The notes: a model not told the origin generated them from the sequence alone. A stretch of 64,000 nucleotides of DNA from Legionella fallonii LLAP-10 (GCF_000953135.1 NZ_LN614827.1:2881001-2945000); one strand, 5' to 3'; positions 1 through 8,212 are shown, counted from the stretch's first letter. Program-made: numbers and translations.

Positions 1-1
1 G

Positions 2-502
2 CTTTGTGCTGGGCGAGAAACGGAGAAACATCAGACAATAATGGGCAACGTGGCTAATGAGTTACCCTTGATTATTCATTATTCCCCGGTAATGAGTTTC
101 ATTGATATAGCAAGAAAGTTCCAAAACAACCTGGTTCAGTTTTCTGAATATCAGTATTTACAACCAGAACAAATTACAGAGCTTGGTTTACCGGTGCCGG
201 ATGTATCTTTCGACTTTCAACACTTGGAGATCCAACCTGTTGATCCTGGTTTTACGCTGAAACCATTCGCTTTTGATGATGCAAATATCCCTCTTTGGGG
301 ATCTAATCCCCGTAAGCTTTCTTTAAAGTTTACTTACAATAGAACCTTATTAACTGGATACCTTAAATACCGAGTTGATTTGTATGACTGTGAAACGATT
401 GCTCTTCTTACCAGGCAGTTTCTGACGATAATTAAGGGGGTTGTCGATAAACCTGAAAGTACATGTAGCATCTTAACTGATTTGTGTGGAGCCAAATTAT
501 GA
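2..502 (+). CDS. Condensation-domain protein, C-terminal part (cut by left edge)
   Basis: The frame is open to the first base, so the gene begins outside the window; the ATG at 41 is internal. The visible residues match the last third of an NRPS-type condensation domain: an AGRxxxx...GNVANELPL stretch (the usual GR...G.FVNTLPLR) and the terminal helix ending in LTRQFLTIIKGVVDKPE. Such domains form amide or ester bonds between acyl or aminoacyl thioesters. No carrier or adenylation domain follows, so this is either a stand-alone condensation or acyltransferase protein or the end of an NRPS finishing in a C domain. Its stop overlaps the ATG of the phosphohexomutase gene (ATGA), so the two are probably translationally coupled. 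Family is fairly sure; substrate is unknown. Confidence 0.72.
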   Translation, partial: LCAGRETEKHQTIMGNVANELPLIIHYSPVMSFIDIARKFQNNLVQFSEYQYLQPEQITELGLPVPDVSFDFQHLEIQPVDPGFTLKPFAFDDANIPLWGSNPRKLSLKFTYNRTLLTGYLKYRVDLYDCETIALLTRQFLTIIKGVVDKPESTCSILTDLCGAKL

Positions 503-1914
503 GTAAGTCCTACTTAATAAAACCTCCTTTGTCCATATTCAAAGAATACGATGTGCGCAGTCAAATTGGCGAAGATTTAAATGAAAATACTTACTACACC
601 TTAGGGTTAGCAATTGGGACTGAGCTGCAGGAAATCCATGGATTGCACGTGCTATTGCTCTGTCGTGACAGTCGGGCAAGTAGCCATTCATTTACAGAGT
701 CATTAATCAAAGGCTTATTGGAAAGTGGTACCCGGATAATCGATATTGGTTGCTTACCAACCCCGGTGTTACATTTTGCAATGTATGACTTGCAATGTCA
801 GTCTGGGTTAATGGTCACTGCGAGTCATAATCCAGTAGATTATAATGGTTTGAAGATCACTCTGGGCGGCAAGAACTATTATGGGAATAGGCTTCGAGCT
901 TTATATCAACGCATTATGGATAAAAAATTTTTCCTTGATAAGGAAGGAAGAGGAAAGCTGCTTCAATACCCTCCTGAACAAGTGATAAATAAATACATTC
1001 GTGTCATCAAAGGACGTATGGGAAGATTGAAAAAATTTCGCGTCGTCGTAGATTGTGGTAATGGTGTTGCAGGGCATGCGGCTCCTCAATTATTGACTGC
1101 TCTGGGTTGTGAGGTCATACCCTTATATTGTGATGTGCAATCAACGTTTACTAATCATCATCCAGATCCGTCAGTAGAAGAAAATTTAAGTGATTTACGT
1201 CAGGCTGTTTTGGAGCAAAATGCTGATTTAGGTGTAGCCTTTGATGGGGATGGAGATCGTTTGGGTGTTGTGGATAATCACGGCTGTATCATTCCTTCAG
1301 ATTATATGTTGCTGGCTTTTGCTGATGCATTGCTTAAAAAAGAACCTAATGTGGGCGTAGTATTTGATATTAAATGCACCCAACATTTAAATGAGTACAT
1401 CTTAACCCGTAAAGGACGCCCGATTATGACTCGATCTGGCATGGCGCATATTATGGCAGGTATGTCAGAGCATAAAGCCGCAATCGGCGGAGAATATTGT
1501 GGACACTTCTATTTTAATGATCGATGGCTGCAATATGATGATGGTATTTATGCTGCAGCACGTACAATAGAGATGTTAAGTGAATATAAAGAAGATAGTC
1601 ATCATTTTTTTGAGCAATTTCCTAAGTCATTAAGTACTAACGAATTAAAAATTAATATCACTGAACATTTGAAAGAGGAGTTTATGAGGCAGTTAATTTT
1701 ACATGCTCCTATGCATATAGGCGGTGAGCTTATCTATATTGATGGGTTAAGAGTAAACCTTGCCAATGCGTGGGGACTAGTTCGTCCTTCCAATACGGGG
1801 CCTTATTTAACGCTTCGTTTTGAAGCAAAGACTTATGATGCCATGCAAGACATTAAAGGGTTATTTAGAAGATTAATTACAATGATTAATCCCTTATTGG
1901 AATTGCCTTTTTAG
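499..1914 (+). CDS. Phosphomannomutase/phosphoglucomutase family protein
   Basis: Alpha-D-phosphohexomutase of about 471 residues, the normal length for AlgC/ManB-type enzymes, which interconvert hexose 6- and 1-phosphates in the cytoplasm. All four signatures are present: the phosphoserine loop TASHNPVDYNGLK (Ser about residue 109), the metal loop DGDGDR (about 249), the sugar loop GEYCGH (about 331), and the C-terminal phosphate loop RPSNTGP (about 429). I chose the ATG at 499 over the GTG at 484 because it overlaps the upstream stop as ATGA with TGGAG just upstream. It sits between a condensation-domain gene and a HAD phosphatase 10 bp downstream, so it may serve a dedicated sugar-phosphate pathway rather than bulk LPS synthesis. 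Mannose versus glucose preference cannot be told. Confidence 0.9.
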   Translation: MSKSYLIKPPLSIFKEYDVRSQIGEDLNENTYYTLGLAIGTELQEIHGLHVLLLCRDSRASSHSFTESLIKGLLESGTRIIDIGCLPTPVLHFAMYDLQCQSGLMVTASHNPVDYNGLKITLGGKNYYGNRLRALYQRIMDKKFFLDKEGRGKLLQYPPEQVINKYIRVIKGRMGRLKKFRVVVDCGNGVAGHAAPQLLTALGCEVIPLYCDVQSTFTNHHPDPSVEENLSDLRQAVLEQNADLGVAFDGDGDRLGVVDNHGCIIPSDYMLLAFADALLKKEPNVGVVFDIKCTQHLNEYILTRKGRPIMTRSGMAHIMAGMSEHKAAIGGEYCGHFYFNDRWLQYDDGIYAAARTIEMLSEYKEDSHHFFEQFPKSLSTNELKINITEHLKEEFMRQLILHAPMHIGGELIYIDGLRVNLANAWGLVRPSNTGPYLTLRFEAKTYDAMQDIKGLFRRLITMINPLLELPF

Positions 1915-1924
1915 CGAGACGCAA

Positions 1925-2530
1925 ATGGATAAAAAAGTTATTGCGGCATTTGATTTTGATGGGACGTTGACTACAAGTACGTCAAGTCGAATCCTATTTT
2001 TAAAGTACCTGATTGGTTTACCTAAAGTAGTAAGTAGCTTATTGTCGAGCTTTGTTTATTCAGAGCTGGGACGCTTTAAGCTGGATAGGTTAAGCTGGCA
2101 TGATTATCTCGATAATCTTATTTTAAAAGATCGAGATAAGAAGGAACTTAATGAGCAGGCTATGCAGTTTTTAGAACAAGTGCTCATCAAGAAATTGCGT
2201 AAAGAAGCTTTAGAATGCCTCAATTTTCATCAACAACAAGGTCATACCTGTGTTTTAATTAGTGGAGCATGGGATATTTACCTGAAGCCTTTGGCAAGAC
2301 GATATCACTTTAAGCAATTGATTTGTACTGAACTGGAGTTTGACCCTGTAAGTCATAAAAGTACCGGACGCATGCGAAATAAATATTGTCTGGGACAACA
2401 AAAATTAGAAGAATTTAAGAAGATCTATGTACATAGAGAGGACTATGAACTTTATGCATATGGAGATAGTGTTAATGATATCGCATTACTCAATTACGCT
2501 GATCATGCTTTTTATAAATGTTTTAAGTAA
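1925..2530 (+). CDS. HAD superfamily hydrolase, subfamily IB (SerB-like phosphatase)
   Basis: A 201-residue HAD hydrolase. Motif I is FDFDGTLT (nucleophile Asp10, acid/base Asp12), motif II is the Ser of LISGAW (about 113), and motif III/IV is YGDSVNDIALL (about 180). The helical cap between motifs I and II is the IB type found in phosphoserine phosphatase and related small-molecule phosphatases. Start 1925 has a weak upstream signal (GAGACGCAA). It follows the mutase by 10 bp and is almost certainly in the same operon, which suggests it dephosphorylates a product of that pathway. The true substrate is not evident; phosphoserine is unlikely given the context. Confidence 0.85.
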   Translation: MDKKVIAAFDFDGTLTTSTSSRILFLKYLIGLPKVVSSLLSSFVYSELGRFKLDRLSWHDYLDNLILKDRDKKELNEQAMQFLEQVLIKKLRKEALECLNFHQQQGHTCVLISGAWDIYLKPLARRYHFKQLICTELEFDPVSHKSTGRMRNKYCLGQQKLEEFKKIYVHREDYELYAYGDSVNDIALLNYADHAFYKCFK

Positions 2531-2603
2531 ATGCTATAAGGGGCATTGTTGAATAATATTGGATTATTTTTCAATAAAATAGCTAAATCAAATTGAACAA
2601 CTC

Positions 2604-2638
2604 AAATAGCTATAAAAAAACAATGGAGTTAGCTATTT
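2604..2638. terminator. Possible weak hairpin terminator after the HAD gene
   Basis: Nine-base inverted repeat AAATAGCTA / TAGCTATTT separated by 17 bases and followed by a short T run (to 2640). It is the only hairpin in the gap between the HAD gene and the convergent toxin gene. The stem has low GC, so a terminator role is uncertain. Confidence 0.3.
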
Positions 2639-2816
2639 TTATAGATTAGTTTTGGAAAATGATAAGGATATACCTCTTTGATTTTATAGTATTTTTTATT
2701 CCTATAGATTAGAAATAAATTAAGAAGTATAAGGAACAACAGTCAGATGTTATGTAATTTAGCATCTGTTTAGTCATGGCATTAGGATATATACTCGAAG
2801 ACCACTTCTCGATCCC

Positions 2817-3557
2817 TTAATTCACATTACTCAACTCTTCAAATTCAGCTTTAGAAAATTCCAGTTTATTTCTTTGTGAAATTTCATCACGACTAAATTC
2901 AATAATATTTTTGTTTGCTATACATCGCCAATTTTGCATATTAGTTATATATTCTTTATTTTTAATTTTGAATACGTCTGATGTGAATGCAGCAACATTT
3001 TCCCCTGCATTTTTATCTCTTGCTGACGCAAATATAAAAGCCTCAACTTTTGCCTCTCTCATCTCCGTGCCTAAAAGCTGACTTTGTTCATAATTTGTTT
3101 TGTTTGAAATTTTATCTTGATATTTTTGAAACGGAGACTTTGTTAAATCAATTCCATTTTTTGTTTGTATATAAGCCTTAAATGCAGTCATTCGAATCTC
3201 AATGTACTCTAGATTAGCTAAAGTATCATCAAAAAATTTCAAACGGTAAAATGCTACTTCTGCAAACGCTGTATGCTGAGTTAAAGCCCCATACCACAGC
3301 GAAGGCTCATAAGTATTACCAAATCGGGATCCATATTCAAGAGGAGGATATCTAAAAGGAGTAAATATTAGATAGTGCTTATTATTGGCTACTAGAGGTT
3401 TTGAATCATCTAATAATTTTTCTAAAAGATCGTGTTCTTCGCTGCTCTCAACTAAATCTCTAGAGCTTGAGCTATATTGATCCTCAACTATTCTCCATGG
3501 TTCCAATTCCAAATATTTGAAAAATTTTAAACCTTCACATTCGGTCCAAATACTCAT
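2817..3557 (-). CDS. RES-domain toxin (NAD+-depleting type)
   Basis: A 246-residue protein with the RES-fold signature: an early Arg in EPWRIVED, a second Arg in YGSRFGNTYEPSLWYGA, the conserved Glu in HTAFAEVAFY, and a downstream Ser in FASARDKNAGENVAAF. RES toxins of the MbcT/ParT/Res families degrade NAD+ or ADP-ribosylate targets when not held by their antitoxin. The start overlaps the antitoxin stop by 4 bp, the usual antitoxin-first arrangement. At about 246 residues it is longer than minimal RES toxins (about 160-200), with extra residues at both ends. The locus is more AT-rich than the neighbouring core genes and sits beside mobile-element debris, so acquisition by transfer is likely. 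Confidence 0.8.
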   Translation of the reverse strand: MSIWTECEGLKFFKYLELEPWRIVEDQYSSSSRDLVESSEEHDLLEKLLDDSKPLVANNKHYLIFTPFRYPPLEYGSRFGNTYEPSLWYGALTQHTAFAEVAFYRLKFFDDTLANLEYIEIRMTAFKAYIQTKNGIDLTKSPFQKYQDKISNKTNYEQSQLLGTEMREAKVEAFIFASARDKNAGENVAAFTSDVFKIKNKEYITNMQNWRCIANKNIIEFSRDEISQRNKLEFSKAEFEELSNVN

Positions 3558-3934
3558 AATTTACCGCGCATTGCATCTAAATAGTTAAGAACCCTAATTA
3601 AACCAGAAATGGTTTTCATTTCTTCAATAGGTTTATTTTTAAAATATTTATTTTGATTATTGAGCCATAATTTAGCTTTTTCATGATTATTTCCAACCAT
3701 AGCATTTAAGCTTCTATATATCCTTAAAAGTAACAGCGCGATTTCACCTTCTTTTGTATGAGGTGAAATTAATTTTTTCCCCTGAGTGAGACGAGATGCG
3801 CTGGGTTCACTTATTCCAATGATTTTACCTAAGTCTTTTCCGGTTAAAGAATAAAATTTTGCCAAGTTACATAAAGCCTTCGACAAAACAACATCTTCTT
3901 TTTCTTTATGATGTGTACTATTAGAAGTTTTCAT
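3554..3934 (-). CDS. Xre/MbcA/ParS-type antitoxin (DUF2384)
   Basis: A 126-residue antitoxin. The N-terminal half has an Xre-like helix-turn-helix (LAKFYSLTGKDLGKIIGISEPSASRL). The C-terminal half has the toxin-binding MbcA/ParS/Xre domain, with the characteristic LLLLRIYRSLNAMVGNNHEKAKLWLNN pattern. The open frame reaches back to 3985, but I prefer the ATG at 3934 because a GGGGT motif lies about 6 bases upstream. It should neutralise the RES protein encoded immediately downstream and repress the pair's own promoter, which must lie in the AT-rich stretch around 3940-4030. Confidence 0.82.
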   Translation of the reverse strand: MKTSNSTHHKEKEDVVLSKALCNLAKFYSLTGKDLGKIIGISEPSASRLTQGKKLISPHTKEGEIALLLLRIYRSLNAMVGNNHEKAKLWLNNQNKYFKNKPIEEMKTISGLIRVLNYLDAMRGKL

Positions 3935-4141
3935 TTTGAACCCCATTTCATTTGAAATTATAGTTAAATAATATTTCATTTGCAAGTTATTTTTGTAATT
4001 AAATTATTATTCATCAATATGGTATAGAAGACAGAATTAAGTAAATAAAATGGGACGGCCTGCTGAAAACATATGAGGAAAATTTGCTCAACTTATCAAG
4101 AATGATCTAATTCATCATTTTCAATGAGTTAGACTGTTCGT

Positions 4142-4240
4142 ATGCAAGGATCAATTTGTTACACGAAAACTATTTCTGATTCAGATTTTGAGAATTTAAT
4201 CCCAAACGAGCATTTTTTGAAGAAAGTGAATCAACTGGCC
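4142..4240 (+). pseudogene. Remnant of a transposase N-terminus
   Basis: An ATG at 4142 opens a short frame reading MQGSICYTKTISDSDFENL, then IPNEHFLKKVNQLADGQ. The D..NLIP.EHFL.KV pattern resembles the N-terminal start of IS1182/IS4-type transposases. The frame runs out at 4288 in unrelated sequence, and the similarity ends near 4240 where a P-loop ATPase fragment begins in another frame. Upstream, 4050-4128 holds another stub (MGRPAENI, then a stop and KFAQLIKNDLIHHF), perhaps also debris. Confidence 0.4.
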
Positions 4241-4241
4241 G

Positions 4242-4541
4242 ATGGGCAAAACGGAATTTTTAAAAAAAGATTTTATTCCTGTAGCTGAAAAAGCAGGATA
4301 TTTGGTTGTATATACTAATCTTTGGGAGCTAAAGATAGATCCTGCTACAGCATTAGTATCAAAATTTTATAAAATAATTGAGCCCAAAGGATTTGCCAAA
4401 ATTTGGTCCAACTTGAATACACCAATCAATATTAAAAAGCTGAAAACCTCTGGAAAAATACCAGGATTAGGAGAGGGAACAGTAAAAGCAGATCTGCCTG
4501 ATCCTAAAAAATTAACAGGAACATTGTTAATGGAGGCGATG
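4242..4541 (+). pseudogene. Fragment of a P-loop ATPase (accessory ATP-binding protein)
   Basis: The first 100 residues of the open frame begin inside a Walker A motif (GKTEFLKKD) and continue with EKAGYLVVYTNLWE and DPATALVSKFYKI. This is typical of AAA-like ATP-binding proteins found in accessory regions (GKT.FL..DLIP......YV.LW...DP...L). The glycine-rich start of the P loop is missing, and Walker B and everything after are gone because the frame runs into IS3 sequence. It is therefore truncated at both ends and should not be functional. Confidence 0.55.
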
Positions 4542-4709
4542 AGTTCCTATGATCGCAAAAAGCGTTTTAAAAAGACAACGATAACTAATCCCAAAGCTAA
4601 GGCCGCCCCTAATTTATTAAATCAAAATTTTGCAGCAGATAGACCAAATCAACGTTGGGTTGCTGATATAACTTATGTAGCAACTGCCCAAGGGTATTTT
4701 TATTGCTAA
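4542..4709 (+). pseudogene. IS3-family transposase (OrfB) fragment
   Basis: Residues after 100 of the same open frame match the start of the IS3 OrfB integrase core: RKKRFKKTTITNP, then APNLLNQNFAADRPNQRWVADITYV, which contains the first catalytic Asp of the DDE triad (WVADITYV). The remainder of the transposase (second Asp and Glu) is absent: the sequence stops at YFYC and passes directly into the reversed DUF1016 gene. It is a short dead remnant fused in frame with the ATPase fragment. Confidence 0.7.
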
Positions 4710-5030
4710 AGGTAAAGTCGACAAAACGGGAGTCAGTGCCTCCCGAATTTGAAGATACATGATATAAAATTGCCGAAATCGCCCTAGCTCTCGTGAATCC
4801 ATGCGCTTAAGACCAGTTTGACTCAACTGCTCAGCAAGTTTATCTAACAAATGAGCACCGTATCCAGCACGATCAGCGCCTTGTAATTCATATTCAGCAA
4901 TATAATAACCAATCAACCAATTACGTATTGTTAAGCAGAGATTCACTGCTTTACTAGCTTGTGTTGAAAAGGTCTCATGTGTTTGGTGAATAGCAAAAAC
5001 AAGTTCGTTAAATTTTAAACTTTCTGACAT
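4706..5030 (-). pseudogene. Truncated DUF1016/YhcG-type nuclease N-terminal domain
   Basis: Reading from 5030, about 105 residues match the N-terminal DUF1016 (YhcG) domain: a helix with NLCLTIRNWLIGYYIAEYEL, then GYGAHLLDKLAEQLSQTGLKRMDSRELGRFRQFYIMY. Intact proteins continue into a PD-(D/E)XK nuclease domain of roughly 200 further residues. Here the coding sequence breaks off near 4706 at the IS3 fragment, and the final 30 or so residues of the frame are just the transposase read backwards. The nuclease half is missing, so this is a pseudogene cut by an insertion or deletion. Confidence 0.7.
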
Positions 5031-5050
5031 GATATTTTTATTCTCCGCTG

Positions 5051-5959
5051 CTATCCTACTATGGAAGAAACTAAAACATCGTATTTTGAAAACCGCATCG
5101 AAACTGATGGCTCATCAACATAACAACCGTCTTTAGGAACCAGAACACCATAAGATGTCTTCCCATGGAATCGCACACGACAATAATAAGTTGTTTTTTT
5201 ATGGACTTTATTATTAGCTACTGCATTCACTGGAATACGACCATTTTTGACAGCTACCCAAGTTTCTACCCTTTGTGGGGGAAGGCGTAAAGGAGGTGCA
5301 GGCATCGGCGGGTATTCATTGACGATAACGGTATAACTATAAGGCCCGGGATAATAATACAAAGGAGGATAGTAGTAATATTCTGCATAAACCGGTGGCA
5401 AAAAAAATGCTGTGGTAATTGCTGCACCGAAGAATGCGCCATAAAAAAAGCCACCGCCCCAACCCCAATACGGTCTACCAGCCCAATAAGGACCATATCC
5501 TCCATGCCAGTATGATCCGTGCCAATAACCATGATTCACCCAGTTGGCATGGCCTGCAAATCGTCCGTTAATGCCCCCATCATGATGAAAGTTTCCCGAA
5601 TGGGCCATTGCTGCAGATGCATGATTAAAGGAGTGAAATGTCTGTGGGTGCCCCTGAAATTGATGATGCATCTGTCCAAAAGGTGAGTGACCAAGCGAAT
5701 TATGATAATATTCGGCTCCTCGATAACCACCTGAAAAACCTCCCGCATGATAACCACCATACTGATGATAAGTGCCTCCATAATTATGGATGTAGCCTCC
5801 CCCACCAAATCCTCCTCTCCCATGAAAGCCACCGCCGCCAGATGGATGGGCCCAGCTAGGGACGCTTCCTACAGCAGATAGGATACAAAAAGCGCTCATG
5901 AGGCAAGGGGCAATAACGCGCTTTCTCTTGGCTCTCTTATCTGATTTTTTGTACATCAT
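5051..5959 (-). CDS. Exported Gly/His/Tyr-rich protein with C-terminal DM9-like (DUF3421) repeat
   Basis: A 302-residue protein. A basic N-terminus and hydrophobic stretch ending SVPSWAHP look like a signal peptide. Residues about 40-200 are low complexity, full of Gly, His, Tyr and Phe (GGGGFHGRGGFGGGG...). A Pro/Tyr-rich linker follows. The last 70 residues (NGRIPVNAV..., TTYYCRVRFHGKTSYGVLV, GCYV..., KYDVLV) fit a DM9/DUF3421 module: G.iP..AV, YycRv.y.G...G.l....GCyv....... .YdVL. DM9 proteins bind sugars in animals; in bacteria their role is unclear. It has no operon partner: the 294-bp gap to the next gene is noncoding. Confidence 0.68.
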   Translation of the reverse strand: MMYKKSDKRAKRKRVIAPCLMSAFCILSAVGSVPSWAHPSGGGGFHGRGGFGGGGYIHNYGGTYHQYGGYHAGGFSGGYRGAEYYHNSLGHSPFGQMHHQFQGHPQTFHSFNHASAAMAHSGNFHHDGGINGRFAGHANWVNHGYWHGSYWHGGYGPYWAGRPYWGWGGGFFYGAFFGAAITTAFFLPPVYAEYYYYPPLYYYPGPYSYTVIVNEYPPMPAPPLRLPPQRVETWVAVKNGRIPVNAVANNKVHKKTTYYCRVRFHGKTSYGVLVPKDGCYVDEPSVSMRFSKYDVLVSSIVG

Positions 5960-6253
5960 AATCCTTCCTCTTCCGAGAGATGTTGTATACCAAGACCATT
6001 ATTCCAAATACATTGAGAGGGATGCAATAGTTATTGCGCGGATTTAGGCCGAAAACTTAGGCCAACGAAGAAAGCAGTGTACTTAAGCACTATAGTACTC
6101 TATGATTTTTATAAGGATTTAAAAATAAATCTGAAGCAAAATCGAATCGAACCTTAATGCACCAAAACAAAGAAAAAATAAAAATCACTTTGAATATTTC
6201 CTAGTTATTGTACATACTCTTAATAGAAGTTATTTATACAGGAAGATAAATAA

Positions 6254-6991
6254 ATGAACGGAAAAATAATTAATGAATTCGATATGCCAGCTCCAAGATG
6301 GATTAATACCTACCCCAGTGGCCCGTACCGTTTTGTTAACCGAGAATTTTTCATTATTAGTTATGAAACCGATCCACAATTATTAAAAGAAGTTTTACCA
6401 CCAGGATTAGAATTACTAGAGCCAGTGATAAAGTTTGAGTTTATTCGTATGCCAGACTCAACAGGATTTGGTGATTATACTGAATCAGGACAAGTAATCC
6501 CTGTTCGTTATAAGGGTGAAGAAGGAACGTTTACCATTGCTATGTTTCTTGATTGCCATGCACCTATCGCGGGAGGAAGAGAAATATGGGGCTTCCCCAA
6601 AAAATTAGCAAAACCCAAACTTATTGTTGAAGAAGATGTTCTGATCGGCCAACTTGATTATGGAAGTATTCGTATTGCTACAGCAACCATGGGGTACAAA
6701 CACCATATGCTGGACCAACAGCTTATACTACAAAGCATGAAAAAACCGGTTTTTCTACTTAAAAATATCCCCGGTGTCGACGGCAAACCAGAGGTCAATC
6801 AATTAACGAGGACTTATTTGCAAGACATTACTGTAAAAGGTGCATGGACAGGGCCGGGGAGTATCGAATTGCATCCCCATTGTTTAGCGCCAATCGCTGA
6901 TTTTCCAGTGAAGAAAATCGTTTCAGTATCCCATTTTATCACCGATTTGACTCTGCCTTACGGTGAGGTGGTAGAAGACTATCTAAAATAA
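6254..6991 (+). CDS. adc: Acetoacetate decarboxylase
   Basis: A 245-residue cytoplasmic enzyme of the ADC family, which decarboxylates acetoacetate to acetone and CO2 through a Schiff base. The diagnostic segment GGREIWGFPKKLAKP contains the adjacent lysines (Lys116, Lys117) of the active site; the first forms the Schiff base. Length matches the clostridial enzyme (about 244). An AGGAAG sequence lies nine bases before the ATG. The patatin-like gene follows after 31 bp and is probably co-transcribed. In this setting it may take acetoacetate from polyhydroxybutyrate or fatty-acid turnover; that is inference. Confidence 0.88.
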   Translation: MNGKIINEFDMPAPRWINTYPSGPYRFVNREFFIISYETDPQLLKEVLPPGLELLEPVIKFEFIRMPDSTGFGDYTESGQVIPVRYKGEEGTFTIAMFLDCHAPIAGGREIWGFPKKLAKPKLIVEEDVLIGQLDYGSIRIATATMGYKHHMLDQQLILQSMKKPVFLLKNIPGVDGKPEVNQLTRTYLQDITVKGAWTGPGSIELHPHCLAPIADFPVKKIVSVSHFITDLTLPYGEVVEDYLK

Positions 6992-7022
6992 AAGGTGAAC
7001 TTAATCCACTAGGAGAGCCTCA

Positions 7023-8045
7023 ATGCCCAAAAGGAAGAAAGTAAATCTTGCTCTTCAAGGTGGAGGAGCTCATGGGGCTTTCACGTGGGGCTTGTTAGAT
7101 AAGTTTCTTGAGTCAGATTTGTTCTCAATAGAAGGCATTTCTGCTACCAGCGCAGGTAGCATGAATGCCGCAGTTCTTGCTTACGGATTTCTGAAAGGAG
7201 GTACTGAAGGAGCCAGGCAAGCTCTATATGAGTTTTGGCATGCAATGAGTGAATATGGTACGGCCTTTGGTATTACTAATAAAAACCCTTTTGATTTTTT
7301 TTATGAACCTATATTAAAAGCGCCTCTCAATTTCAGTTTATTCAGTTCCATAACCAATCTGTTATCACCATACCAATTTAATCCACTAAATTTTCACCCC
7401 ATTAGAGATGTCTTGGAACAAGAAATCGACATTGAACAAGTTAAAAATAATAGCAAAATTAAACTCTTTATTTGCGCTACCAATGTAAAAACTGGAAAAA
7501 TTAGAATTTTTAATAATTCGGAACTATCTATTGATGCATTATTAGCATCAGCCTGTTTACCCAAATTATTTCAAGCTATTGAAATCGATAATGAGTTTTA
7601 TTGGGATGGGGGTTATTTAGGAAATCCTGCAATTTTTCCTTTAATCTATAACACTCAATGCAGAGATATTATTGTTTTTCATACTGTCCCCATCCTACGC
7701 GAGGAAATTCCCACGACTACAGCAGAAATTGATGCTCGATTGAGGGAGGTTTCATTTAACTCCTCTTTAATGCGCGAAATGAGAGCAATAGCCTTTGTAG
7801 GTAATTTAATTGACCGGGGTTGGATAAAAAAAGAGTTTGAACACAATCTAAAAAAATTATTCATGCATTGTATACGCGCAGACAATAGTTTACGTGACTG
7901 CCCTTTATATTCTGTTTACTCTCCTGAATGGGATTTTTTGACCACATTACGTGACTTGGGTAGAGCTGAGGCTAGTCTTTGGATAGAGAAACATTATGAT
8001 TCCGTAGGGCACAGAACCACTATTGATTTTAATGAATGGCTTTAA
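7023..8045 (+). CDS. Patatin-like phospholipase
   Basis: A 340-residue patatin-family lipid acyl hydrolase. It has the oxyanion-hole motif LQGGGAHGAF (residues 11-20), the nucleophile elbow SATSAGSMNA with Ser43 (first Gly of GxSxG replaced by Ala), and the catalytic Asp in YWDGGYLGNP (about 195). There is no signal peptide. Legionella genomes encode many patatin-like proteins, some of them secreted effectors such as VipD; this compact single-domain type next to acetoacetate decarboxylase looks more like a housekeeping lipase. AGGAGAG lies just upstream of the ATG at 7023. A palindromic repeat element follows the gene. Confidence 0.87.
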   Translation: MPKRKKVNLALQGGGAHGAFTWGLLDKFLESDLFSIEGISATSAGSMNAAVLAYGFLKGGTEGARQALYEFWHAMSEYGTAFGITNKNPFDFFYEPILKAPLNFSLFSSITNLLSPYQFNPLNFHPIRDVLEQEIDIEQVKNNSKIKLFICATNVKTGKIRIFNNSELSIDALLASACLPKLFQAIEIDNEFYWDGGYLGNPAIFPLIYNTQCRDIIVFHTVPILREEIPTTTAEIDARLREVSFNSSLMREMRAIAFVGNLIDRGWIKKEFEHNLKKLFMHCIRADNSLRDCPLYSVYSPEWDFLTTLRDLGRAEASLWIEKHYDSVGHRTTIDFNEWL

Positions 8046-8066
8046 GAAACTTGCCCTGTGTACAAA

Positions 8067-8212
8067 TAGACCTCTTGCATAACGAGCAGATTTTGCTTGA
8101 GTGTAAGGCATAAGTGTTTCGAGGAGCGGAATTTACAGAGGAGTAAATGAGCACCGGAGAAACACTTATAACGTAGCAATCGGGCAAAAGATGCGGTTAT
8201 GCAAGAGGTCTA
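8067..8212. repeat. Palindromic dispersed repeat, copy A (146 bp, MITE-like)
   Basis: A 146-bp element with perfect 17-bp terminal inverted repeats, TAGACCTCTTGCATAAC at 8067-8083 and its exact complement at 8196-8212. The interior contains AAGGCATAAGTGTTTCG and CACCGGAGAAACACTTATAA. A diverged, inverted full copy lies at 14616-14760 and a decayed one at 49659-49792. No coding capacity. The outer TA/TA could be a target-site duplication. Confidence 0.8.

Noticed and set aside
4617..4705. The last 30 codons of the DUF1016 frame as part of that protein
   Set aside because: They are the antisense of the IS3 fragment, so the real domain ends near 4706.
4242..4709. A 155-codon frame as an intact gene
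   Set aside because: It joins the middle of a P-loop ATPase to the start of an IS3 integrase core, and both are incomplete.
5266..5859. Several overlapping open frames inside the DM9-like protein gene, on both strands
   Set aside because: They arise from the Gly/His-rich low-complexity coding sequence, lack ribosome binding sites and have no recognisable domains.
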